Assembly (NCBI RefSeq): GCF_001423695.1
Contig: NZ_LMOZ01000001.1
Span: forward strand, 248,001-312,000
DNA: 64,000 nt
Reading direction: 5' to 3'
From: Leifsonia sp. Leaf336
Lineage (GTDB): Bacteria; Actinomycetota; Actinomycetes; Actinomycetales; Microbacteriaceae
The position numbers and the translations under genes are program-made. This document shows positions 27,367 through 35,056 of this stretch, in pieces. Numbering within the stretch: position 1 is the first letter of the stretch; the number at the start of each line of letters is the position of its first letter. The notes beneath the pieces are model-generated. The model did not search any database and was not told the origin of the DNA. It was given only the letters and a program-made list of their open reading frames with translations.

Positions 27367-28089
27367 GTGTCAACAACCGGACGCTTCATCAGGGCCCGCA
27401 CAATTGAAGGCTTCGTCGTGATCATCGAAGGGAGCAGACAGCGGGAAGCGACGTCGCTCTCCGTTGCCGCAGCGGTCCTTGTCGGGTCGGTGATCCTGCA
27501 CGCGATCGTCGGGGTCACCTCGACTGTTCTTACCCCGTGGGAGACCCTTCTCCATGACTCGCCGGTCAATCGCGGCCTGACGACCATGGGATTCGTCCTC
27601 GGCGCGGGCTTTGGTGCGGGTCTTTTCATTGCCGTACCGATCGCCGCTGCGACGGATGTCAGAGCCCGCCGGCGACGTTCGATCACGTTCGCCGTTCTCA
27701 ATTTGGCAGTTGCCCTCGCAGCGTTGTTCTTTGGATATTGGGTGGCGGTCATTTCAGCGACGCTGGCTGTACTTGCCATCGTCCTGCTTGCTCGTAAGTC
27801 GTCCCGGTCGGCGCTCACGGTTGTGGACCACCGTGGGCGCGGACAATCCCTGACCGTTGGCTACCTGTTGTGGGCGATTGGAGGGTTATGGGGCCTTCAC
27901 AACTTCTATCTGAAACGGAGCTGGGCGAGCGTTCTGTATATCGGGCTGTTGATCTTTGGGACGGGAACGTGGGGCGGTCTGATGAGCTACCTGTGTGTGG
28001 GTCTTCTCGGGGGGATGCTACTGATCGATCTGTTTCTGATGCCGACACGAGTTCGGCGATTGGTCCAGGACGCTCCGTTCATTCGGTAG
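27367..28089 (+). CDS. TM2-domain membrane protein
   Basis: 240 residues. Four membrane segments in the N-terminal two thirds; the C-terminus carries a TM2 domain: GYLLWAIGGLWGLHNFYLKR, then YIGLLIFGTGTWGG and a final segment LLGGMLLIDLFLMPTRVRR. TM2 domains are small two-helix membrane modules of unclear role. Start GTG 27367 lies 17 bases after the previous stop; no good ribosome site is visible and GTG 27418 is an in-frame alternative. Last gene of the lower-GC block before the polysaccharide genes resume. Confidence 0.75.
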   Translation: MSTTGRFIRARTIEGFVVIIEGSRQREATSLSVAAAVLVGSVILHAIVGVTSTVLTPWETLLHDSPVNRGLTTMGFVLGAGFGAGLFIAVPIAAATDVRARRRRSITFAVLNLAVALAALFFGYWVAVISATLAVLAIVLLARKSSRSALTVVDHRGRGQSLTVGYLLWAIGGLWGLHNFYLKRSWASVLYIGLLIFGTGTWGGLMSYLCVGLLGGMLLIDLFLMPTRVRRLVQDAPFIR

Positions 28090-28144
28090 CGCCCTTTCCA
28101 CCACTCAGGGAGTGCATGCATCCTGTTCGGCCGGGGCAGCCGAC

Positions 28145-28185
28145 GGCCGCGTACTCCTGCACCACGCCGCCCACCGCGGCCACGA
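28145..28185 (-). pseudogene. Remnant copy of the 3' end of the adjacent GT2 gene
   Basis: On the minus strand this stretch reads VVVAAVGGVVQEYAA, almost the same as IVAAVGGLVQEYARP near the end of the intact glycosyltransferase gene (28405-28447); a ~38-base core differs at one position. The reading frame around it does not continue the homology in either direction. The rest of 28090-28340 shows no other gene. It looks like a scar of duplication or recombination at the right edge of the RHS block. Confidence 0.6.
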
Positions 28186-28340
28186 CAACTCCGGGAGCAG
28201 GCTGGGAATGGCGGGGTCAACGTTCGGTACCGGGTCGCCCCGCGGTTCGAGGTACACACCCGGAGCGAGCGGACAGCCCCTGGGAAGCACGTCGCGCCGG
28301 GAGAGAGGATCGAAAGTGCTCGAGGGGCGAGTATGCGCCC

Positions 28341-29366
28341 TTATCCCGTGGTTTTCGGGGCTTTTTCGTGCCCCTCGGTGGAGGAGAGCGCGGCCGGGCC
28401 CGCCGGCCGCGCGTACTCCTGCACCAGGCCGCCCACCGCGGCCACGATCATGCCGACGCCGCGGTAGGCGGCCCGAGAGCCCCGCGCCTGGTGCACCTCC
28501 GACCGCGTCACGACCCCGAGCCCGCAGCGGAGCACGCCGCCGACGACGCGCACGGCGCCGCCGATCGCCGACGCCACCCGCGCCGCGACGGCGCGCGCCG
28601 GGCTGCCCGCGAGCCGGATGCGCACCACGGCCGCCGAGTTGCCGTGGCTCAGCGCTCGCCGCAGCACCCACCGCCGGGTGATCCGGGAGGCCGGCACGAG
28701 GTCGGTCACCACCGACTCCGCGCACCAGACCAGCCGGTAGCCGCGCGCCGCGAGCTGACTCGTGAAGAAGGTGTCCTCGCCGCCGCTCAGGCCGAGGTCG
28801 AGCGCGAATCGGAGACCGCTCTCGCGCACCTGGTCGACGTCCAGCAGCACGTTGTTCGAGGCCGACACCGTGAGCGCCGTGCCGGTCGGCCAAGTGCGGC
28901 GCACGAAGAACCGCCCGGCCAGGATCCACGACGAGGGCGGCACCTCGTACTCGGGGTCGACCCAGCCCTGGACGAGAGCGGCGCCGGCGTCGCGCTGCAC
29001 CCGGACCAGCTCGCGCAGCCAGCCCGGCCGCGGTCGCTCGTCGTCGTCGATGAATGCGAGCAGCCGCGAGCGGGCGGCCTCGTCGAGCGCGCGGTTGCGC
29101 GCGGCCGCGATGCCGGGCTGCGGCTCGTGCGCGTAGCGGAGCGTGATGGGAGCGCCGTCGGCGCCGGCCTGCGCGGCGGCGGCCTCCACGACCTCGCGCG
29201 CGCTGCCGTGCGGGTCGTTGTCGATCGCCACGACCTCGGTCCGCGTCTCCCCGGTCGCGTCGAGCTCCCGCGCCTGCTCGACGAGCAGGGGGAGCAGCGC
29301 CGCCAGCTTCTCCGGACGGCGGAACGTCGGCACGGCGATGGTGACGGGGACGCGCTGCTCGGCCAT
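28341..29366 (-). CDS. Glycosyltransferase family 2
   Basis: 341 residues, GT-A fold, inverting. N-terminal VTIAVPTFRRPEKLAALLPL; donor/metal motif LAFIDDDERPRPGW (DDD in place of DxD); acceptor-side GLSGGEDTFFTSQL (the ED catalytic-base region). The C-terminal ~90 residues contain hydrophobic stretches (GAVRVVGGVLRCGLGVV and GMIVAAVGGLVQEYA) that may dip into the membrane. GAGGA lies 6 bases before the ATG. It is divergent from the next GT2 gene. Part of its 3' end is duplicated downstream at 28145-28185. Confidence 0.9.
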   Translation of the reverse strand: MAEQRVPVTIAVPTFRRPEKLAALLPLLVEQARELDATGETRTEVVAIDNDPHGSAREVVEAAAAQAGADGAPITLRYAHEPQPGIAAARNRALDEAARSRLLAFIDDDERPRPGWLRELVRVQRDAGAALVQGWVDPEYEVPPSSWILAGRFFVRRTWPTGTALTVSASNNVLLDVDQVRESGLRFALDLGLSGGEDTFFTSQLAARGYRLVWCAESVVTDLVPASRITRRWVLRRALSHGNSAAVVRIRLAGSPARAVAARVASAIGGAVRVVGGVLRCGLGVVTRSEVHQARGSRAAYRGVGMIVAAVGGLVQEYARPAGPAALSSTEGHEKAPKTTG

Positions 29367-29450
29367 GGAGGGTCCTCACGGGCTTCGGTGGGTCTCTATG
29401 CTCACACAGGTATAGGCTTCACGCCAGCGTGGCGAGCGGGAGGAGTGCCG

Positions 29451-30389
29451 ATGGCGGGGGCCGGCGACGGGGAGGGGCGCGGGCGCTTCGCCGGGCTCGC
29501 CGTCGTCGTCGTCGGCTACGGCTCGTCCGGCCTCCTGAGCGCCAACCTGGCACCGCTGACCCGCGCCCTCCCCGGAGCCGTCGCGGTCGTGGTCGACAAC
29601 CGGACCACCGACGACGAACGCGGCCGGATGCGGGCGCTCGCCGCGGCCGAGGGCTGGGTGCTCGTCGAGCCCGACGACAATCTCGGCTTCGGCCCGGGGA
29701 TGAACGCCGGCGCGGCCGCGGCGCTGGAGGCCGGCGCCGACGCACTGCTGCTGCTCAACCCGGACGCCACCATCGCACCGGACGAGGTGGCGACGCTGCT
29801 CGCCGTCGTGCGCGACGACCCGGAGGCGCTGGTCGCCCCGCGCATCCTGCGCCCCGACGGCAGCGTCTGGTTCGACGGCTCCGACCTCCACCTCGGCGAC
29901 GGCCGGATCTCGGCGACCCGCAAGCGCGCAGAACTCGGCGTGCGCGACGCCGAGCTCTGGTTGAGCGGCGCGTGCCTGCTGCTGTCGACCGCGCTCTGGG
30001 AGCGCGTGGGCGGCTTCGGCGACGGGTACTTCCTCTATTGGGAGGACGTGGAGCTGTCGTACCGGGCACGGAGGGCGGGCGCGCGGGTCCTCGTGGTGCC
30101 ATCGGCGACGGCGGTGCACGCCGAGGGCGGCACCCAGGGCGCGGGGCACGAGCGCAGCGGCGAGGCGAAGTCGGAGACCTACTACTACTTCAACATCCGC
30201 AACCGGCTGGTGTTCGCCGCGCGCAACCTCGACTCCTCGAGTGTGCGGCGGTGGCGCAGGGCGAGCCTCCCGATCGCCTACGAGGTGCTGCTGCAGGGCG
30301 GCCGCCGGCAGTTCCTGCGGCCGGTCGTGCCGCTGCGGGCCGCGTTCCGCGGGGTGCGCGACGGCCTGCGCCTCTCGCGGCGAAGGTGA
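29451..30389 (+). CDS. Glycosyltransferase family 2 (rhamnosyltransferase-like)
   Basis: 312 residues. Visible: VVVVGYGSSGLLSANLAPL, then NLGFGPGMNAGAAAALEAGA and ALLLLNPDATI (the donor-binding region with NPD), SGACLLLSTALWERVGGFG and FLYWEDVELSYRARRAG (acceptor base ED), an arrangement typical of WbbL-like rhamnosyltransferases. ATG 29451 follows GGGAGGAG (29438-29445); the frame is open far upstream but without homology. It begins the rightward set of polysaccharide genes; a weak C5/G5 hairpin just after its stop may end it. Confidence 0.9.
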   Translation: MAGAGDGEGRGRFAGLAVVVVGYGSSGLLSANLAPLTRALPGAVAVVVDNRTTDDERGRMRALAAAEGWVLVEPDDNLGFGPGMNAGAAAALEAGADALLLLNPDATIAPDEVATLLAVVRDDPEALVAPRILRPDGSVWFDGSDLHLGDGRISATRKRAELGVRDAELWLSGACLLLSTALWERVGGFGDGYFLYWEDVELSYRARRAGARVLVVPSATAVHAEGGTQGAGHERSGEAKSETYYYFNIRNRLVFAARNLDSSSVRRWRRASLPIAYEVLLQGGRRQFLRPVVPLRAAFRGVRDGLRLSRRR

Positions 30390-30414
30390 ACGCCCCCCTA
30401 ACGGGGGAGCAACA

Positions 30415-30429
30415 ATTGAGGATTTCTCG
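30415..30429 (+). promoter_or_regulatory. TGAGGATTTCTCG box
   Basis: attgaggatttctcg, 14 of 15 bases identical to actgaggatttctcg on the minus strand upstream of the LCP gene (60265-60279). It lies in the 181-base AT-richer gap (30390-30570) before the DUF1972 glycosyltransferase. Possibly a shared regulator site; one other related sequence is at 8315-8329. Confidence 0.35.
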
Positions 30430-30570
30430 TCATAGACTGGTCGGGCAACAGAGACCCGACCCTGATGCACCCGACAGCCTCTCCGACGAGGAACTCGCCC
30501 CCGTCCGGGCGGCTGTCCCGCTCGTCGCGTCGGGCCACCCGAGACGACCGACGAGAACGAGAGAAGTCCG

Positions 30571-31830
30571 ATGCACAGTGGGGGAACTGAGCTCAGCATC
30601 GCGCTAGTGGGAACGCGCGGGGTGCCGGCCCGCTACGGCGGGTTCGAGACCTGCGTCGACGAAGTCGGCACCCGGCTCGCCGAACGCGGCCATCGTGTCC
30701 GCGTCTACTGCCGCTCGCAGGAGGCCGACCGTCCGGCGGAGTACCACGGCATGGAGCTCGTCCACCGCGGAGCGGTGCACCGGCGCTCCCTCGAGACGCT
30801 CAGCCACAGCGGTCTCTCCGTCGCGCACCTGATGACCCATCGCACCGACGTCGCCATCGTCTTCAACGCGGCGAACTCCCCGTACCTCCCGCTGATCCGC
30901 GCGGCGCGCATCCCGGTCGCCACCCACGTCGACGGCCTCGAGTGGAGGCGCGACAAGTGGAAGGGCGCCGGCCGCCGGTACTACCGCATGGCCGAGTCGG
31001 CCGCCGTGCGCTGGTCGGACGCCCTCATCGCGGATGCGCAGGGCATCGCCGACTACTACCGGGACGAGTTCCACGCCGACACCCGGCTCATCGCCTACGG
31101 GGCGCCGCGCATCGCCGGCGGCGACGACCTCCTCGCCACGACGGACCTCGCCCCGCACGGCTACCACCTCGTCGTCGCCCGCTTCGAGCCGGAGAACCAC
31201 GTGCACACGATCGTCGACGGGTACCGGCGCAGCAACGCGACCCTGCCGCTCGTGGTGGTCGGGTCCGCCCCGTACGCCGACGAGTACACGGCGCGGGTGC
31301 ACGCGCTCGCCGACGAGCGCGTGCGGTTCCTCGGCGGCGTCTGGGACCAGCAGCTGCTCGACCAGCTCTACGCCAATGCCCGCACCTACCTGCACGGCCA
31401 CTCGGTGGGCGGCACCAACCCGTCCCTGCTGCGCGCGATCGGCGCCGGCACGCCGACGATCGCCTACGACGTCGTGTTCAACCGCGAGGTGCTGGGGCCG
31501 GCTGGCGCCTACTTCGGCACGGAGGACGAGCTCGCGCGGCGACTGGAGGACGCGGAGGCGCTCGCCGACGACACCGCGCTGCGCGATGAGACGCGGGCAC
31601 GCTCCCTCGCCTACGACTGGGACGACGTCGCCGACCGCTACGAGTCCCTCTGCCACGACCTGGCCGACCACGTGCAGGTGCGCGCGCACCGGCCCTTCAC
31701 GACGCAGCGCGTCGGCGCGGAACGCTCGCGGACGCGCAAGGCGGACGCCGCGAGCGGCGCCTCTACCGCCTCTACCGCCTCTACCGCCTCCACCGCCGGC
31801 ACCGCTCCCGCAGAGACGGCCCGGCCATGA
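30571..31830 (+). CDS. DUF1972-type glycosyltransferase (GT4-like)
   Basis: 419 residues. The N-terminal GTRGVPARYGGFETCVDEVG is the DUF1972 signature of rhamnosyl-type transferases; ATHVDGLEWRRDKWKG is also typical. The C-terminal GT1-like half shows VVARFEPENHVHTIVDGY and HSVGGTNPSLLRAIGAG. It adds a sugar during repeat-unit assembly. The last ~45 residues are a low-complexity tail with repeated Thr-Ala-Ser units from a 9-base repeat, not part of the fold. The stop overlaps the next start (ATGA), so the two are coupled. Confidence 0.88.
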   Translation: MHSGGTELSIALVGTRGVPARYGGFETCVDEVGTRLAERGHRVRVYCRSQEADRPAEYHGMELVHRGAVHRRSLETLSHSGLSVAHLMTHRTDVAIVFNAANSPYLPLIRAARIPVATHVDGLEWRRDKWKGAGRRYYRMAESAAVRWSDALIADAQGIADYYRDEFHADTRLIAYGAPRIAGGDDLLATTDLAPHGYHLVVARFEPENHVHTIVDGYRRSNATLPLVVVGSAPYADEYTARVHALADERVRFLGGVWDQQLLDQLYANARTYLHGHSVGGTNPSLLRAIGAGTPTIAYDVVFNREVLGPAGAYFGTEDELARRLEDAEALADDTALRDETRARSLAYDWDDVADRYESLCHDLADHVQVRAHRPFTTQRVGAERSRTRKADAASGASTASTASTASTAGTAPAETARP

Positions 31831-32597
31831 GCGGCTCGGCGATCGACGGCTCCGCTCCCGCGCCCCGGGAGTCCTACGGCGCTGTGCTCCGGAGGCTTTC
31901 CGCGGCGCAGAAGCCCGCCGCCCGCAGCGCGCCCGCCTACTCGCGCTTCGTCAACCGCCGCCTCGGCCGGTACATCACGGCCTGGGCGTACCTGGCGCAC
32001 CTGACGCCGAACGCCGTCACCGCGATCAGCGCGGTCTGGACGTTCGCGGCCATCGTCCTCCTGATCGTGCTGCCGGCCTCGTGGGGCCTCGGCATCGCCG
32101 TCGCGGTCCTCCTGCTCGTCGGCTACGCCTTCGACAGCGCCGACGGTCAGCTCTCCCGGCTCACCGGGCGCAGCAGCCCGGCGGGCGAGTGGCTCGACCA
32201 CATGGTCGACGCCACCAAGGTGGTCAGCATGCCGCTCGCGCTGCTGGTCGGCTTCTACCTCCACGACACGGTCGCCGTCGGCTGGCTCGTCGTGCCCCTG
32301 ATCTCCGCCGTTGTGGCGTCCGTGCTCTTCTTCGGGATGATTCTGACCGAGCAGCTGCGGCGCCGCTCCGGGGCCGTGCCGCTGGCGGAGGACCTGCCCG
32401 GCCGGCCGTCGTGGCTGCGCGCCGTCCTGGTGCTGCCGATGGACTACGGGGTGCTGTGCGTCTCGTTCGTCCTGCTGGGCTGGCTGCCCGGCTTCCTCGT
32501 GGTGTACACGCTCATCGTGATCGCCACCGCACTCTTCCTCCTGGCCGCAGCGGTCAGGTGGTTCCGCGAGCTCCGCACCGAAGGGAGTCCATCATGA
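31827..32597 (+). CDS. CDP-alcohol phosphotransferase family membrane enzyme
   Basis: 256 residues, about six membrane helices. The family motif D-x2-D-G-x2-A-R-x8-G-x3-D-x3-D is complete in DSADGQLSRLTGRSSPAGEW plus LDHMVD, except Ser replaces the Ala. Such enzymes move a phospho-alcohol between CMP and an acceptor (lipid or alcohol). Embedded between a glycosyltransferase and an export protein, and with a TagD-like CDP-alcohol maker in the same locus, it may work on the polysaccharide or its lipid and not in housekeeping phospholipid synthesis; this is inference. It overlaps both neighbours by four bases. Confidence 0.88.
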   Translation: MSGSAIDGSAPAPRESYGAVLRRLSAAQKPAARSAPAYSRFVNRRLGRYITAWAYLAHLTPNAVTAISAVWTFAAIVLLIVLPASWGLGIAVAVLLLVGYAFDSADGQLSRLTGRSSPAGEWLDHMVDATKVVSMPLALLVGFYLHDTVAVGWLVVPLISAVVASVLFFGMILTEQLRRRSGAVPLAEDLPGRPSWLRAVLVLPMDYGVLCVSFVLLGWLPGFLVVYTLIVIATALFLLAAAVRWFRELRTEGSPS

Positions 32598-33328
32598 CGC
32601 AGGGACACGAGCCGGAGGACGCGTCGGGCCCCACCGAGCCCTCCCGGAACGCAGCCGGTTCGAAGCGACGGCGGGGCTGGCTCATCGCCGGCGGCAGTGT
32701 CGTCGCAGCGGCCATCGTCGCGGCGATCGTCGTCGCGGCCATCCACGGTGCGACCCCGCAGCCCGGCAAGGGTGTCGCGAACGCGCTCGACCCGGTGGCG
32801 TCGCAGCTCCCGCGGCCCTCGGACGCCGCGAACCCGTCGCCGACGCCCGGCGCGACGGGCGGCCCGTCCACCCAAGCGCCGTCCACCGCAGCGCCGGCCA
32901 AGCCGGGCACCGGCAAGCTCGACACGCGCTACGGCGGCGTCGTCGCGAGCACCGCCCAAGTCTCGCAGAACGTCAAGACGCCCGGCGGCCTGACGGCCAA
33001 CGTGACATCGGTGGAGGCCTACACGGCCACCGCGACGCGCCCCGGGGAGGTCAGCGGACCGGCCGTCAAGGTCACCCTGAAGCTCGTCAACGACACCGGC
33101 TCGGACTTCCCGGTCTCGACCGCGACGGTCAATGCGTACTACGGCTCGGCCTCCACCCCGGCCTCCTCGGTCGCCGGCGACAGCGCGTCGAAGCCGTTCA
33201 CCGGCACCCTGAAGCCCGGCGCGACGGCGACCGCCGTCTACGTCTTCACGGTGCCCGCCGCCGATTCCGGCGACGTCACCCTCACCCTCAGCGATCAGGC
33301 GGGCGCGCAGCTCGTGGTCTTCAAGTGA
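32594..33328 (+). CDS. Membrane-anchored secreted protein with Ig-like domain (DUF4352-like)
   Basis: 244 residues. A short cytoplasmic tail with SKRRRGW, one membrane helix (~30-52), a Pro/Thr/Ala-rich spacer (~60-105), then a compact beta-sandwich-like domain (~110-244; KVTLKLVNDTGSDFPVSTA is the typical DUF4352 strand pair). Function unknown; extracellular. The start overlaps the previous stop (ATGA), making the third coupled gene after DUF1972 and the CDP-alcohol enzyme. It may chaperone or bind polymer at the surface. Confidence 0.78.
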   Translation: MTQGHEPEDASGPTEPSRNAAGSKRRRGWLIAGGSVVAAAIVAAIVVAAIHGATPQPGKGVANALDPVASQLPRPSDAANPSPTPGATGGPSTQAPSTAAPAKPGTGKLDTRYGGVVASTAQVSQNVKTPGGLTANVTSVEAYTATATRPGEVSGPAVKVTLKLVNDTGSDFPVSTATVNAYYGSASTPASSVAGDSASKPFTGTLKPGATATAVYVFTVPAADSGDVTLTLSDQAGAQLVVFK

Positions 33329-33443
33329 CGCCCGCCCGCACGAAAGGACTGGCAGAGGTGGAAGGGATCGAGCCTAGGATGTCTTCCACACCGTGTGCCG
33401 GCTGCAGGGGGCCGGTGCCCGGCAACGGGCGGGAGGGGTTCCG

Positions 33444-35033
33444 ATGAACTCCAAGAAGTACGGACAGGCGTTCCGGCGGTTCTGGTACGTCGTCGTGATC
33501 GCCACGATCGTCGGGGCCATCGCCGGGTACGGCCTCTCCCAGCTGGCCACGCCCGTCTACACCGCGACCTCCTCGCTGTACTTCTCGCTGAGCTTCGCCG
33601 GAACCGCGACCGACCTGAGCCAGGGCGCCACCTACACGCAGAACCAGATGCTCTCGTTCGCGCAGCTCGCAGAGTCGCCCGCGGTGCTGCAACCCGTGAT
33701 CGACGACCTGAAGCTCGCCGAGACGCCGAGTCAGCTCGCGAACGCGATCACGGTGAGCACGCCGCAGAACACGGTGATCCTGCAGATCGCGGTCGCCGAC
33801 ACCAGCCCGAAGCAGGCGGCCGCCATCGCGAACGCCGTGGCCGCGAACCTCGGCAGCACCGTCGAGCAGATCGCGCCCAAGGGCGCGACGGGCAAGACGA
33901 CCGTGACGGTGCGCGTCATCGCGCGTGCGCCCGTTCCGCAGTTCGCGTCGGCGCCCAACACGCGGCTCAACGTGCTCTCCGGCCTCCTGCTCGGCCTCAT
34001 CATCGGCGCGCTGATCGTCGTGCTGCGCGAGACGTTCGACACGCGCGTCCACAATGCCGAGACCGCCGTGGAAGTGGCCAAGGCTCCGCTCGTCGGCTCC
34101 ATCCCGCGCGAGCGCGGCAGCAACCCCGGTCTCGTGCTCATCGATGCGCCGCTCACGGTCGGTGCGGAGGCGTACCGCCAGCTCCGCTCGAACCTCGAGT
34201 TCGTCACGCTGGGCTCCCCGAACCGTGCCATCGTCGTCACCTCGTCCGTGCCGGGCGAGGGCAAGTCGATGATCTCGTCGAACCTCGCTCTGGCGCTCGC
34301 AGAGACCGGGCAGCGCGTGCTGCTGATCGACGCCGATCTGCGTCGGCCGATGATCGCGTCGTACAGCGGGCTGACCGGAGGCGCGGGCTTGACGTCCGTG
34401 CTGGCCGGCCGCGCGGAGTTCGACGAGGTCGTGCAGAGCTGGGGCGACGGCGACCTCCACGTGCTCGCGGCCGGACCGATCCCGCCGAACCCCAGCGAAC
34501 TGCTCTCGTCGCGCAAGATGGCGGACCTGTTGGCGCGGCTGCGTACCGAGTACGACACCGTGGTCATCGACACCGCACCGCTCGGCTCGGTCGCCGACGC
34601 CTCCATCCTGGCGCGCCAGGTCGACGGCGCACTGGTCGTGGTCGACCGGACGCAGGTGCGCAGGCAGCAGCTCGCCCAGACGATCGACTCTCTCGAGAAG
34701 TCGGGCGCCGCGGTTCTGGGCATCGTGCTCAACCGCATCCACAACCGCAGCCAGCGCGGGGCGTACTACGTGACCGAGACGCCGTCGCGGCGCATCGGCC
34801 TGCCCGCCCGCAAGACGGGCGACCACGAAGCGGCGGCCAAGGCGGCCGCCAAGTCGGGCGCCAAGACGTCGGCGGAGCGGACGAAGAGCCCGCGCACGAC
34901 GCCGCAGCAGGCGGAAGGCGAGCAGCTCGAGCCGGTCGCGACCGGCGCCGACGAGCCGGACATCGCGGAGGCCGCAGCCGGCACGGCCTCCGAGCCCGAG
35001 TCGTCGGGCGACCCCGCGCGCACGACCTCCTAG
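33444..35033 (+). CDS. Wzc-type chain-length regulator / tyrosine autokinase
   Basis: 529 residues. N-terminal Wzz domain: membrane helices at ~17-36 and ~176-195 flank an extracytoplasmic domain. The C-terminal BY-kinase domain has Walker A SSVPGEGKSM (~270), Walker A' VLLIDADLRRP and Walker B TVVIDTAPLG. It controls polymer length and couples export. The expected C-terminal cluster of tyrosines is absent: the last ~70 residues are a hydrophilic Ala/Glu/Ser/Thr tail without Tyr, and the only Tyr pair is RGAYYV before it. ATG 33444 follows GGGAGGGG (33430-33437). It converges on the polymerase gene with 23 bases between stops. Confidence 0.92.
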   Translation: MNSKKYGQAFRRFWYVVVIATIVGAIAGYGLSQLATPVYTATSSLYFSLSFAGTATDLSQGATYTQNQMLSFAQLAESPAVLQPVIDDLKLAETPSQLANAITVSTPQNTVILQIAVADTSPKQAAAIANAVAANLGSTVEQIAPKGATGKTTVTVRVIARAPVPQFASAPNTRLNVLSGLLLGLIIGALIVVLRETFDTRVHNAETAVEVAKAPLVGSIPRERGSNPGLVLIDAPLTVGAEAYRQLRSNLEFVTLGSPNRAIVVTSSVPGEGKSMISSNLALALAETGQRVLLIDADLRRPMIASYSGLTGGAGLTSVLAGRAEFDEVVQSWGDGDLHVLAAGPIPPNPSELLSSRKMADLLARLRTEYDTVVIDTAPLGSVADASILARQVDGALVVVDRTQVRRQQLAQTIDSLEKSGAAVLGIVLNRIHNRSQRGAYYVTETPSRRIGLPARKTGDHEAAAKAAAKSGAKTSAERTKSPRTTPQQAEGEQLEPVATGADEPDIAEAAAGTASEPESSGDPARTTS

Positions 35034-35056
35034 CGGCTTCGCAAACCCCGCGGGTC

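Noticed and set aside
19017-28089. Prophage or transposon carrying the RHS genes
   Set aside because: No integrase, transposase, terminal repeats or phage structural genes were found; acquisition is inferred only from composition and the duplicated scrap.
28105-29379. A 424-residue minus-strand frame covering the GT2 gene and the duplicated scrap
   Set aside because: It is a different frame from the glycosyltransferase, is Arg/Ala-rich and has no homology; the real gene is 28341-29366.
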